The notes below the pieces were generated by a model. It was given only the letters and a program-made list of their open reading frames with translations. It searched no databases and was not told where the DNA came from. A stretch of 64,000 nucleotides of DNA from Mucilaginibacter yixingensis. Its GTDB lineage: Bacteria; Bacteroidota; Bacteroidia; Sphingobacteriales; Sphingobacteriaceae. The stretch spans positions 4,712,001-4,776,000 of the forward strand of contig NZ_CP160205.1 in NCBI RefSeq assembly GCF_041080815.1, in the 5' to 3' direction. Both the position numbers and the translations under genes were made by a program. Below are positions 1 through 7,838 of this stretch, piece by piece (the first letter of the stretch is position 1; each line of letters begins with the position of its first letter).

Positions 1-61
1 TGAGGCAGCCTGGATAAACGGCTCCATAATTTATGCCGACGGAGGCGAGCATTGCCGCTAA
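1..61 (+). CDS. C-terminal end of an SDR-family reductase (FabG-like), partial
   Basis: The first 61 bases read in one frame from base 2 to a TAA at 59-61 and end in WINGSIIYADGGEH. This is the usual C-terminal block of short-chain dehydrogenases of the 3-oxoacyl-ACP reductase type. The gene begins upstream of the window. Its stop overlaps the ATG of the next gene (TAATG), so it belongs to the same operon as the dehydratase, ketosynthase and ACP. A ketoreduction role on ACP-bound intermediates is inferred from family and context; the catalytic Tyr/Lys are outside the window. Confidence 0.75.
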   Translation, partial: EAAWINGSIIYADGGEHCR

Positions 62-537
62 TGAATACGCTGTATCAGCAGGTATTAGACCAGCTGCCTT
101 ATAAGTCAAGTTTCAGGTTTGTAGATGAAATTGAGCATCTCGATGAAGAAGGCTGTACCGGCCACTACACCTACAAACACGATTCTTTTTTTTACGAAGA
201 TCATTTTCCGGGCAACCCGGTTACCCCCGGCGCCATTGTTACCGAAACCATGGCCCAGATAGGCTTGGTGGTGTTAGGAATATACCTTATATTACCAGAA
301 CTGAACACTAACAAAGAAACTGAAAACAACAAGCCCGTTTTTCCGTTGCTTACGTCTGCAGAAGTATCATTTTATAAGATGGTACTGCCTGGCCAGAAAG
401 TAACAGTTATATCAAAACGAGAATATTTTCGTTTTGGTAAACTAAAATGCAAAGTTGAAATGCTGGACGAAAATAAAGAAACAATAGCCATTGGCGTTTT
501 TGCCGGTATTATACAAAATATGAGGGGTGCCAAATAA
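61..537 (+). CDS. FabZ-like 3-hydroxyacyl-ACP dehydratase (hotdog fold)
   Basis: A protein of 158 residues with the FabA/FabZ signature HFPGNPVTPGAIVTE; the likely catalytic pair is His48 and Glu62. The family dehydrates 3-hydroxyacyl-ACP to trans-2-enoyl-ACP. I start at the ATG at 61, which overlaps the preceding stop, rather than the in-frame TTG at 52. The stop at 535-537 overlaps the ATG of the ketosynthase. It lies between a reductase tail and KS/ACP genes, so it most likely works in a dedicated polyene (flexirubin or aryl polyene) chain-building pathway rather than housekeeping fatty-acid synthesis, since a separate fabF lies at 21099. The pathway assignment is inference. Confidence 0.85.
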   Translation: MNTLYQQVLDQLPYKSSFRFVDEIEHLDEEGCTGHYTYKHDSFFYEDHFPGNPVTPGAIVTETMAQIGLVVLGIYLILPELNTNKETENNKPVFPLLTSAEVSFYKMVLPGQKVTVISKREYFRFGKLKCKVEMLDENKETIAIGVFAGIIQNMRGAK

Positions 538-1808
538 TGAATAAACGTGTTGTTATAACCGGCATGGGAGTTGTATCTCCAAACGGCGTTGGCATTCCGG
601 CATTTTTGGAGGCACTGCAAGCGGGCAAATCCGGAATAGAATTTGTGCCGCTTTATGAGGAGCTAAAGTTTAGCTGTCACGTAGCCGGTCGCCCTGATTT
701 TGTTTGGGAGGAGTTGCAGGGCAATTACATATCAGACGTTACTTTCTACGGCCTAAAAGGCACCAACATTGGCTACGGCATCCGCGCCGCGCTGGATGCC
801 TGGCGAGATGCCGGCCTGAGCACCGATAACGATGAGCCCCTATGGCACGCCGGCCTTGTATTTGGCAACAGCACCGCCGATACCGAAGCCATGCGCAACG
901 TAATTACCCGGGTTGATAACAAGGAAGCCAAAAAACTAGGCTCGCGCGTGGTCGAGCAAACCATGAACAGCGGTGTGAGCGCCTATATTTCGGGCAGGTT
1001 AGGGCTGGGCAATCGCATCATCACTAACTCATCTGCCTGTGCAACCGGCTCACAAGCCATTTTAATGGCTTATGAATATATTAAAAACGGCTACGCCACC
1101 ACCATGCTTACCGGCAGCTGCGAGCATGTAGACACTTACGTTTACGGCGCTTTTGACTCCATGCGGGTATTATCGCGCAAGTTTAATAATGAGCCGGAGC
1201 GAGCATCAAGACCCATGAGTTTGACCGCCGGCGGTTTTGTACCTGGCTCTGGCGCTGGTGCCATGGTACTGGAAGAACTGGAAACAGCTCTGGCGCGCGG
1301 TGCTACTATTTATGCCGAGGTTTTGGGCGGCGCCACCAATAACGGCGGTCAGCGTCAGGGTGGCACCATGACGGCCGCTAACCCGCAGGGCGTGATCAGG
1401 TGTATTAATGATGCCTTAACCTCGTCAAACGTACAGGCTGATCAGGTTGACCTGATCAGCGGGCACCTTACCGCAACTTATGCTGATAAGGCCGAGCTGA
1501 ATTACTGGGCAACGGCGCTGAACAGACGGGGTGATAATTACCCTTACGTTAACTCGTTAAAATCAATGATCGGGCATTGCCTCAGTGCGGCGGGTTCTAT
1601 AGAATCGGTAGCGGCGGTGTTGCAGCTAAAAGAGCAGTTTATACACCCCAACATCAACCTGGAAGATATTGACCCGGGCGTTACCGAGATTGCCGGTATT
1701 GAAAAAATACCTGTAACAACTTTAAAAAAAGATATTAATATTGTAGCAAAAGCCAATTTTGGTTTTGGCGATGTAAACGCATGTTTACTGTTTTCGAAAT
1801 ATAAATGA
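537..1808 (+). CDS. Beta-ketoacyl-ACP synthase (FabF-like, pathway-specific)
   Basis: A thiolase-fold condensing enzyme of 423 residues. Nucleophile Cys168 lies in SSACATGSQ, and the two catalytic His are His310 (SGHLTAT) and His347 (MIGHCLSAAGS), with Lys342 just before the second. The usual HGTGT block reads GHLTAT, a departure from housekeeping FabF that is common in secondary-metabolite KS enzymes. It condenses an acyl primer with malonyl-ACP. The 1-bp overlap upstream and 4-bp ATGA overlap with the ACP gene show tight coupling. It is clearly diverged from the canonical FabF at 21099-22337. A role in flexirubin/aryl-polyene assembly is inferred from the cluster. Confidence 0.88.
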   Translation: MNKRVVITGMGVVSPNGVGIPAFLEALQAGKSGIEFVPLYEELKFSCHVAGRPDFVWEELQGNYISDVTFYGLKGTNIGYGIRAALDAWRDAGLSTDNDEPLWHAGLVFGNSTADTEAMRNVITRVDNKEAKKLGSRVVEQTMNSGVSAYISGRLGLGNRIITNSSACATGSQAILMAYEYIKNGYATTMLTGSCEHVDTYVYGAFDSMRVLSRKFNNEPERASRPMSLTAGGFVPGSGAGAMVLEELETALARGATIYAEVLGGATNNGGQRQGGTMTAANPQGVIRCINDALTSSNVQADQVDLISGHLTATYADKAELNYWATALNRRGDNYPYVNSLKSMIGHCLSAAGSIESVAAVLQLKEQFIHPNINLEDIDPGVTEIAGIEKIPVTTLKKDINIVAKANFGFGDVNACLLFSKYK

Positions 1809-2062
1809 TAATGACCAGACAAGATATTTTAGACGAGTTAAAGAAGGTGTTGGCCCCTTATACTAATGATAAAACCCTGCTTGAGGGTGTGAATGAGCAA
1901 ACCGATCTTTTAAAAGATCTGAAAATAAACTCTGCCAACCTGGTTGATATTATTATTGATGCCGAATCTAAATACAACATTGAGATTGATTATGATGCGG
2001 CAGAAAAAATGACCACCGTGGCCAATTGTATCGACGTGATACAGGAGAGAATGGCCCAATAA
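1805..2062 (+). CDS. Acyl carrier protein
   Basis: An acidic four-helix ACP-type protein of 85 residues. The phosphopantetheine serine is probably that in LKINSANLVDII, where NSA replaces the usual DSL. Start codons at 1805 (overlapping the ketosynthase stop) and 1811 are both possible. It would carry the growing chain for the neighbouring ketosynthase and dehydratase and be activated by the transferase encoded immediately downstream. The unusual attachment motif suggests a specialised carrier rather than housekeeping AcpP. Confidence 0.85.
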   Translation: MIMTRQDILDELKKVLAPYTNDKTLLEGVNEQTDLLKDLKINSANLVDIIIDAESKYNIEIDYDAAEKMTTVANCIDVIQERMAQ

Positions 2063-2071
2063 TTTAACACA

Positions 2072-2677
2072 TTGCCAAGCATCGGGAATGACATCGTTGA
2101 TCTGCGTTTAATTGACGCCGACAGAAGTAGACAGGCCCGTTTTTATTCAAAAATACTAGCGCCGGATGAGCTTGATTTATATGAGCCGCTCGGCGCTTTT
2201 TTAGCTTTTGAGCATTTTGTATGGCTTTGCTGGACGATAAAGGAAGCCTCCTACAAATACAGTAAGCGACTACATCCGCAGTTGCTGTTCTCTCCTCCCC
2301 GCACCGTTATCTTAGACCTATCAGTGTGTCAAAATGCCGATGATGGGAACCACTATGAGGGAACGTGCTCAAACGGGTTTTCTACCGTGTATTTTCAATC
2401 ATCGCACACGGCAACTTACATCCATACTATTGTCAATGTTGCGACAGACCTTAGCCAAATCATTGCCAAAGCCTTTATTGTAGACCCTACCAAAGCATCA
2501 GCACAAACCCACGCGCAATTATTACAGCAAGCCGCGCAACTATACCCAGGCAAAGCAATAAGAATAGAAAAGAATGCCGACAACGTGCCTTCGCTAATGG
2601 TTGATGCCCAAACACATCCCATATCCATAGCTCATCATGGGCAATATGGCAGTTTTGCCATCGCAAACAATCGTTGA
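2072..2677 (+). CDS. 4'-phosphopantetheinyl transferase (AcpS/Sfp superfamily)
   Basis: A protein of 201 residues with the N-terminal Mg-binding motif IGNDIVDL and the second family motif in WTIKEASYKYSK. The enzyme moves 4'-phosphopantetheine from CoA to the carrier-protein serine. It lies 9 bp after the ACP gene, its probable substrate. The only in-frame start near the N-terminus is TTG at 2072, because the frame is closed by a TAA at 2060. The next gene begins more than 150 bp downstream, so this probably closes the operon. Confidence 0.85.
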   Translation: MPSIGNDIVDLRLIDADRSRQARFYSKILAPDELDLYEPLGAFLAFEHFVWLCWTIKEASYKYSKRLHPQLLFSPPRTVILDLSVCQNADDGNHYEGTCSNGFSTVYFQSSHTATYIHTIVNVATDLSQIIAKAFIVDPTKASAQTHAQLLQQAAQLYPGKAIRIEKNADNVPSLMVDAQTHPISIAHHGQYGSFAIANNR

Positions 2678-2837
2678 GTTAAATCCGATTCCAGTTATTT
2701 ACTAAAGGGCAAAATTATATTCCTTTTAAGAATGCGATTTTTACCATTAATTTATAACTCTCTCACCCTGTAAGGCGTATACATTTGCTGATCCGCCTGG
2801 ATAAACCTACATCGAAGAACATACTTATTGCTAAACT

Positions 2838-3032
2838 ATGGAGAACGCCTTTTTGCCGGTCTGCTTTTTTTTGACCTTTTTATTGATGCTGATAACGGCA
2901 CTCATTGTTACCCTTTGTATTGTACGCCGCAACACCCATCGGTATCTAAAGAAATTAAAAGCCGACCGAAAGGCAAATTTTCACAAAAAAGCCGGGCATC
3001 CAGATTCAACGCAATCTATTAAAGCGGCTTAA
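2838..3032 (+). CDS. Small single-pass membrane protein, unknown function
   Basis: A 64-residue ORF beginning MENAFLPVCFF, with a hydrophobic stretch of about 25 residues followed by a strongly basic tail (RRNTHRYLKKLKADRK). This is the layout of an N-out, C-in membrane peptide. An overlapping ORF in another frame (2828-3022) lacks such a pattern. I do not recognise the family, and nothing nearby indicates a job. It could be a chance ORF, although membrane segment plus basic stop-transfer tail argues for a real gene. Confidence 0.45.
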   Translation: MENAFLPVCFFLTFLLMLITALIVTLCIVRRNTHRYLKKLKADRKANFHKKAGHPDSTQSIKAA

Positions 3033-3153
3033 TTAAAACACCATTTCAAGCGGTTAACACCTCTGTCTCAATTATCTTACAATGTTGCCAGCAGCTTTTT
3101 TGTAGAGATTGATTAATATTGATATTACCAATTAAACCAACCTGGGTAGTATC

Positions 3154-4008
3154 ATGAAGAAAATTTTAACCACTATTACGTTAGCTATGCTGGCCATGTC
3201 TGTATTTGCGCAACAGCAACAAAAAATTATTATAAAGCTTTGGCCAAACGGCGCTCCAACCAACAGTGGGCTGACCGGTCCGGAGCAACAACTGGAGAAC
3301 GGCCGCGTAGGCAACATTACCGACCCGACGTTAACCGTTTATCCGGCAAAAAAAGGCAACGGCATGGCTATTATTACCTGTCCGGGTGGCGCATACATCC
3401 GTTTAGCCATGAACCATGAAGGCTATGATATGGCCGACTGGTTCAATGCGCAAGGCATTACCTACGCGGTATTGAAATACCGCATGCCTAACGGGCACCC
3501 AGAAGTTCCGCTGGACGACGCGCAGCAAGCCATTAAACTGATGCGCCAACACGCTGCCGAGTGGGGCGTAGACCCGAACAAAGTGGGCATTATGGGTAAT
3601 TCTGCAGGAGGACATCTGGCATCAAGCGCGGCCACGCATTTTACATCTGATAAAGATCGTCCAAACTTCCAGATCTTATTTTATCCCGTGATTGAGATGA
3701 AATCAGGAAGCGGACAGATGTTACTGGGCAAACAACCCTCGGCCGAGCTGATGAAGAAATTTTCTAATGACCAACAAGTAACGGCTCAAACGCCACCAGC
3801 TTTCATAGCCTGTTCTGCTGATGACCATAGTGTGCCACCTGTAGATAATGCCATCAAATATTTCAGTGCGCTTACTGCCAACAAGGTACCGGCTGCGCTG
3901 CACGTTTACCCTGTAGGCGGCCACGGCTGGGGTTATAATGATAGTTTTATTTATAAACGCGAGTGGACTGAGGAGCTGGAGAAATGGCTAAGAGAGTTAT
4001 ATAAGTAA
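3154..4008 (+). CDS. Secreted alpha/beta-hydrolase, acetyl-esterase/xylanase-associated type
   Basis: A protein of 284 residues with a cleavable signal peptide (MKKILTTITLAMLAMSVFAQ). An oxyanion-type block CPGGAY near residue 76 is followed by nucleophile Ser150 in GNSAGGH, Asp223 or Asp224 in CSADDHSVPP, and His257 in GGHGWG, so the catalytic triad is complete. The family deacetylates plant polysaccharides or small esters in the periplasm. It stands alone; the next gene (VOC protein) starts 62 bp later on the same strand. The exact substrate cannot be read from the sequence. Confidence 0.82.
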   Translation: MKKILTTITLAMLAMSVFAQQQQKIIIKLWPNGAPTNSGLTGPEQQLENGRVGNITDPTLTVYPAKKGNGMAIITCPGGAYIRLAMNHEGYDMADWFNAQGITYAVLKYRMPNGHPEVPLDDAQQAIKLMRQHAAEWGVDPNKVGIMGNSAGGHLASSAATHFTSDKDRPNFQILFYPVIEMKSGSGQMLLGKQPSAELMKKFSNDQQVTAQTPPAFIACSADDHSVPPVDNAIKYFSALTANKVPAALHVYPVGGHGWGYNDSFIYKREWTEELEKWLRELYK

Positions 4009-4070
4009 TATCAAGCCCTCTATTAAGACCTACCGATCCATCTATATCAACAGCGTTAAAAACAACTATA

Positions 4071-4505
4071 ATGAGAGCAATTAATCCCTGGATCAATTTC
4101 AATGGAAATGCCGAAGAGGCATTCACTTTCTACCAATCAGTTTTTGGCGGCGAGTTCACCAAGGTTATCCGTTTCAAAGACCTATCGAGCGCCGAATTCC
4201 CGGTGGCCGATAATGACGCCAACAAGCTCATGTACATAGGCTTACCTATCGGCAATAACAACGTATTAATATCCAATGACGTTCCCGAGTTTATGGGCCG
4301 GGTAAACGAAAGCGAAAACAGGTCTAAAATATATGTTGTTACCGAAAGCCGTGAAGAGGCGGACAAAATATTTAACGGCCTATCAACAGGCGGAGATGTT
4401 GAAGGCCCCATTGGCGATAGCCCATGGGGCACCTATGCCGGCATGTTTAGAGATAAATATGGCATTGAATGGATTGTGGAATTTGACCCTGGCGTTAACG
4501 GATAA
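4071..4505 (+). CDS. PhnB-like VOC-fold protein
   Basis: A protein of 144 residues opening with INPWINFNGNAEEAFTFYQ and continuing to VFGGEF, the classic start of the PhnB/3-demethylubiquinone-methyltransferase-like branch of the glyoxalase/VOC superfamily. Paired beta-alpha-beta-beta-beta repeats are plausible, with a C-terminal GIEWIVEF strand. No defined reaction is established for this branch in Bacteroidota. A good terminator hairpin follows at about 4525-4562. Confidence 0.8.
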   Translation: MRAINPWINFNGNAEEAFTFYQSVFGGEFTKVIRFKDLSSAEFPVADNDANKLMYIGLPIGNNNVLISNDVPEFMGRVNESENRSKIYVVTESREEADKIFNGLSTGGDVEGPIGDSPWGTYAGMFRDKYGIEWIVEFDPGVNG

Positions 4506-4524
4506 ACTTTAGAATCCCTTTCAA

Positions 4525-4562
4525 TAAAAAAGCCGGCTAGCTGTGGTTAACCGGCCTTTTTA
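4525..4562. terminator. Rho-independent terminator between convergent genes
   Basis: A-tract, GCCGG stem, 14-nt loop, CCGGC stem, T-tract. The run of A on one side and T on the other makes it usable in both directions, which fits its place between the plus-strand VOC gene ending at 4505 and the minus-strand gene ending at 4585. Confidence 0.75.
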
Positions 4563-4584
4563 TCGAAGTCTATAGAGAGAACAA

Positions 4585-4941
4585 TCACTCTTCAATCTTT
4601 TCCAGGATTACTATTTTATCAGGGTTATTTACATCAATCAAAATATTGAATTTTTCACCCTCCTGTGGCGTAGACCAATATCGATATGCCTGTTCAACAT
4701 TTACTTCTCTCGTTCCCCCACCCTCATCAATTATTTTTAATAATATATTCAATACGCGCCGTGCATCAAGTCCTGTTCCATACTCCACAAAAGTATTCTC
4801 TATACAAATAACCTCTCCAATCGCAGCTATCCCATTTTGAATCTGCGCTTTATCCCTGGGCCTGCTAATTGAAACGCGAGCTATCAAAATAAAACATCCT
4901 ACAATTATCAAAAACACCAAGAAGATTAATACTAGAGCCAT
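4585..4941 (-). CDS. Membrane-anchored protein of unknown function
   Basis: A 118-residue protein with one N-terminal membrane helix (about residues 2-22, MALVLIFLVFLIIVGCFILI) and a soluble domain rich in beta-strand-like alternation, ending VILEKIEE. The coding DNA is more AT-rich than its neighbours. It is convergent with the VOC gene, and the next gene to the right (5109) is divergent. I do not recognise the family; the compact tail could be a small beta-barrel domain as in DUF3592-like proteins, but this is weak. Confidence 0.6.
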   Translation of the reverse strand: MALVLIFLVFLIIVGCFILIARVSISRPRDKAQIQNGIAAIGEVICIENTFVEYGTGLDARRVLNILLKIIDEGGGTREVNVEQAYRYWSTPQEGEKFNILIDVNNPDKIVILEKIEE

Positions 4942-5108
4942 TGGATCATTTATTTTAAATAAAAACTCAATATAAGATAAGGGTAGTTTTTATTCCCGCC
5001 AGAGTTTTCAAAAATTAATATTTCTAAAAAAAGCGAAACCCAAAACAATCCTTTTCATCCCTGATTCGAACATATTTGATTGATATTTGCAAATATCAAC
5101 ACCTAAAG

Positions 5109-5810
5109 ATGTACACCGTAGAAACTCAGGTTCGAATTAATTACAAATATCTCTTTTTAACATTAGGCGGCTTATTAGCAATATTAGCTTTCGCATGGTT
5201 TGTTCTTACATCAACCGAAAAACACACGTATACATTTATTTCATGCATGGTTGCTATTTTCGGATACATTGGGTGGCAAATTTACTTTACAAGAAAGCGA
5301 ACGCGAATCGTTTTTAGTTTTGAAGATCTTCTTCTTATCCATATTTATAACTCGCGGAAAAATTCATGGGAAAAAGCTCATGAATTTAATTATGCTGAAA
5401 TAAAATCGTTTCTATTTGATGTTGCAACTAAAGAGTCATGCAGCATCGGAATCAATCTTATCGATGGGCGCAAATTCAGATGGGTGCTGTGCTCAGAAAA
5501 AGAGCTATCCACAGAACTAAAAAAAACCTTGGCATTTGAAATATTTGACCAGTTACGCAAGACTAATCCTAATATTAGCCCAGCTAAACCTTTTTTTGCG
5601 ACGAAGTGGGGAACCGGACTTGTAATAGTTCTTGTTATATCTGTAGCTATCAATATTATAGCTCATTTGATCTACGGAATGACAACGCAATCCTTAATAA
5701 GCTTACCAACTACTTTGGGACTTTCCGTAATAGCATTTGCAGCCAGAAGTCAGCAGTTGTCGATGTATAAAGAAATTAAAGATGCTGTAGGCCAAGATCA
5801 AACAAAGTAA
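5109..5810 (+). CDS. Multi-pass membrane protein of unknown function
   Basis: About 233 residues from the ATG at 5109 (MYTVETQVRINYKY); the frame is open further upstream to a TTG at 5076, which I consider less likely. Two N-terminal helices (around YLFLTLGGLLAILAFAWFVL and the following 25 residues), a cytoplasmic domain of roughly 100 residues, then two C-terminal helices. This pattern resembles PH-like or YcxB-like membrane proteins, but no diagnostic motif is visible. AT-rich relative to the region. Confidence 0.6.
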   Translation: MYTVETQVRINYKYLFLTLGGLLAILAFAWFVLTSTEKHTYTFISCMVAIFGYIGWQIYFTRKRTRIVFSFEDLLLIHIYNSRKNSWEKAHEFNYAEIKSFLFDVATKESCSIGINLIDGRKFRWVLCSEKELSTELKKTLAFEIFDQLRKTNPNISPAKPFFATKWGTGLVIVLVISVAINIIAHLIYGMTTQSLISLPTTLGLSVIAFAARSQQLSMYKEIKDAVGQDQTK

Positions 5811-5866
5811 GCATTCGATATCTGTTGTTGCATTCGCTCGCGGCATGCCCCCTAAACCCTAAACTA

Positions 5867-5907
5867 GCGCAAGTATGCAGCCGGGGCAAAACGCGGCGTA
5901 CTTGTGC
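5867..5907 (+). other. Long RNA hairpin in the intergenic region before tRNA-Glu
   Basis: GCGCAAGTATGC (5867-5878) and GCGTACTTGTGC (5896-5907) pair over 12 positions with two G-U wobbles and a 17-nt loop. The wobbles pair only in plus-strand RNA. It lies about 60 bp after the end of the upstream plus-strand gene, so it may stabilise that transcript's 3' end; no T-tract follows. The rest of 5811-5953 shows nothing else. Confidence 0.4.
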
Positions 5908-5953
5908 TCTATGTTACATGCTTTATGGCGCCACCACAAAACACCGCATAACA

Positions 5954-5985
5954 CAAAAGCCGATCAACTTTCGTTAACCGGCTTT
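5954..5985 (-). terminator. Terminator of tRNA-Glu
   Basis: On the minus strand GCCGGTTAAC, tetraloop GAAA and GTTGATCGGC form a fully paired 10-bp stem (with wobbles), followed by TTTTGTG. It lies directly downstream of the tRNA-Glu 3' end. Confidence 0.7.
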
Positions 5986-5992
5986 AATTCCG

Positions 5993-6064
5993 TAGTCCAT
6001 AGGGGAATCGAACCCCTGTTTCCAGAATGAAAATCTGGCGTCCTAACCCCTAGACGAATAGACC
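5993..6064 (-). tRNA. tRNA-Glu (anticodon UUC)
   Basis: A cloverleaf folds on the minus strand: acceptor GGTCTAT/ATGGACT, D-arm with TCGTCTAGGGGTTAGGA, anticodon loop with TTTTCAT giving anticodon TTC, T-arm AGGGG-TTCGATT-CCCCT, discriminator A. Length is 72 nt with no encoded CCA. The tRNA reads glutamate codons GAA/GAG. A -7-like box lies about 58 bp upstream and a terminator follows. Confidence 0.95.
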
Positions 6065-6121
6065 ATGATGTCATTTTAGATTCGCTCTCTTCAGAACAAA
6101 TCTCCCTTTGTTTTGGGACTG

Positions 6122-6129
6122 CAAAGATA
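6122..6129 (-). promoter_or_regulatory. -7 box TATCTTTG for tRNA-Glu
   Basis: The minus strand reads TATCTTTG, an exact match to the Bacteroidota TAnnTTTG -7 consensus, about 58 nt before the tRNA 5' end. This implies a leader of about 50 nt. A clear -33 TTG at ideal spacing is not evident. Confidence 0.5.
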
Positions 6130-6291
6130 GTCACCAAAAACACTTTTTAAAATTTTTTTTAAAAAAAAGTTACATCTCATTAAAAATCAGGGCAATTAAT
6201 TATTTACACAAACAAATCGCTGTATTATTTCTTTAAATTCAGTTAACAGATAATCCTTAACTTTACTTCACCCAAAACTACCCCTCAACCT

Positions 6292-6444
6292 ATGAAAGCG
6301 GCCTGGAACAATCATTTGATTGCCAAAAGCGATAATATCAGCTACATTAAAACCGCCTTCAATGCGGATTCACGTCACGCTAAATCTGCCGCTCGCCCAA
6401 TAAAACATCAACCCTTTTTGAAAGGAACACAGGTAATCGCATGA
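6292..6444 (+). CDS. Short ORF with DUF427-like N-terminus, possibly a truncated gene
   Basis: ATG at 6292 opens a 50-residue frame starting MKAAWNNHLIAKSDNI and ending ...GTQVIA. Its TGA overlaps the ATG of the flavoprotein gene (ATGA at 6441-6444), which argues for translational coupling. The first 16 residues resemble the start of DUF427 proteins (MKAxWNxxxIAxSDD), but the rest of that domain (YFP and CPWKG blocks) is absent or degenerate. It may be a leader peptide, a decayed DUF427 gene, or a small protein of the ergothioneine operon. The family resemblance is from memory and short. Confidence 0.5.
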   Translation: MKAAWNNHLIAKSDNISYIKTAFNADSRHAKSAARPIKHQPFLKGTQVIA

Positions 6445-7829
6445 ACACACATTACGATTGTATTGTTATTGGTGCCGGACAAGCCGGCACACCACTGGCA
6501 AAAAAACTAGCACAGGCCGGCAAAAAAACAGCGCTGATTGAAAAACGTTACATTGGCGGCACCTGCGTTAATGACGGCTGCACGCCAACCAAGGCCATGG
6601 TAGCATCGGCCAGGGCGGCGTATCTGGCCGGGCGATGCAATGACCTGGGTGTGCATATTGACGGCTACCGTATTGACATGCCGCGCATCAAGCAACGTAA
6701 AGACGAGATTGTGCTTCGCTTTCGCAACGGCAGCCTGGAGGGACTGAAGAAAACCCAAAACCTTGATGTGATTTTTGGCGAGGCTACTTTTACCGGGCCA
6801 AAATCTATCAGCATCAACCTGAACGATGGCGGCACGCAGGAATTAACTGCCGATCAGTATTTCCTGAACACCGGCGCCACGCCCATTATTCCAGACGTTG
6901 AGGGCATCCTTGATATTGATTATTTGACCAACACTAGTATCCTCGAACTGGACAGCGTTCCATCGCACTTGCTTATCATTGGTGGTAATTACATCGGTCT
7001 GGAGTTTGGGCAGATGTTTCGTCGTTTCGGGGCCGAGGTAACCATCATAGAGCGTTCTGAACGGATGATGCCGCGCGAGGATGAAGACGTGGCCGACTGC
7101 ATTAAAAACATTATTGAAGAAGATGGCGTGAAAGTGCTGATCAACGCTACCGTCCAAAAATTTGTAAAAGATAGTTCAGGACAGATTGCCGCTACGGTAT
7201 CTGCCGGGGGGATTAGTCAGCAGATCACTTGTTCGCATGTGCTAATTGCTACCGGTCGCAAACCGGTGACTGAAAACCTTGGGTTAGACAAAGCCGGTGT
7301 GGAGACTGATGATAAAGGCCATATCAAAACTAACGATCACCTGGAAACTACAGCGCCCGGCATCTATGCTTTGGGCGATGTACGCGGTGGCCCTGCGTTT
7401 ACCCACATCAGCTATAACGACTATACCATTGTTTACCGCAACCTTTTTGAAGGGACGGATTATGACATTAACGACCGCCCAGTGCCCTATTGCATGTTTA
7501 CCGACCCGCAACTAGGCCGCATTGGTTTGAGTGAACAGGAAGCCAGAAAACAAGGCATGGACATTAAAATAGCCAAGATACCTATGGCATACGTGGCCCG
7601 TGGCATTGAAACCGGCGAAACCCGCGGTCTGATGAAAGCCGTTGTTGACGCCAAAACCAAGCAAATATTGGGTGCAGCCATCATAGGCGAGCAGGGCGGC
7701 GAAATTATGACCGTGCTGCAAATGGCCATGATGGGCGGCATAACGTATGATCGCATCCGCTATTGCGTGTTTGCGCACCCGCTATATGCAGAGTCGCTCA
7801 ATAACTTGTTTATGGCTATTAAGGATTAA
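6441..7829 (+). CDS. FAD/NAD(P)-dependent disulfide oxidoreductase (class I, mercuric/glutathione-reductase-like)
   Basis: A flavoprotein of 462 residues. The N-terminal FAD fold has VIGAGQAGTPLA, the redox disulfide Cys42-Cys47 lies in GGTCVNDGCTPTK, the NAD(P) fold has IIGGNYIGLEFG, a second FAD block is ALGDV, and the C-terminal interface carries FAHPLYAE, where the His-Pro acts as the acid/base of the partner active site. No N-terminal HMA domain or C-terminal Cys pair is present, so it is not a true mercuric reductase. It is second in an operon with an EgtV/EgtU-like transporter, EgtB and EgtD, only 9 bp before the ATPase gene. Family knowledge says reduction of a small disulfide by NAD(P)H. 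That the disulfide is oxidised ergothioneine is inference from context. Confidence 0.85.
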   Translation: MNTHYDCIVIGAGQAGTPLAKKLAQAGKKTALIEKRYIGGTCVNDGCTPTKAMVASARAAYLAGRCNDLGVHIDGYRIDMPRIKQRKDEIVLRFRNGSLEGLKKTQNLDVIFGEATFTGPKSISINLNDGGTQELTADQYFLNTGATPIIPDVEGILDIDYLTNTSILELDSVPSHLLIIGGNYIGLEFGQMFRRFGAEVTIIERSERMMPREDEDVADCIKNIIEEDGVKVLINATVQKFVKDSSGQIAATVSAGGISQQITCSHVLIATGRKPVTENLGLDKAGVETDDKGHIKTNDHLETTAPGIYALGDVRGGPAFTHISYNDYTIVYRNLFEGTDYDINDRPVPYCMFTDPQLGRIGLSEQEARKQGMDIKIAKIPMAYVARGIETGETRGLMKAVVDAKTKQILGAAIIGEQGGEIMTVLQMAMMGGITYDRIRYCVFAHPLYAESLNNLFMAIKD

Positions 7830-7838
7830 CCGCACACG

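Noticed and set aside
2828..3022. Alternative 64-codon frame
   Set aside because: The frame at 2838-3032 shows a clear membrane helix and basic tail, while this one does not.
6441..7829. Mercuric reductase
   Set aside because: The fold is right, but there is no N-terminal HMA domain, no C-terminal Cys pair and no mer genes nearby; the operon context points elsewhere.
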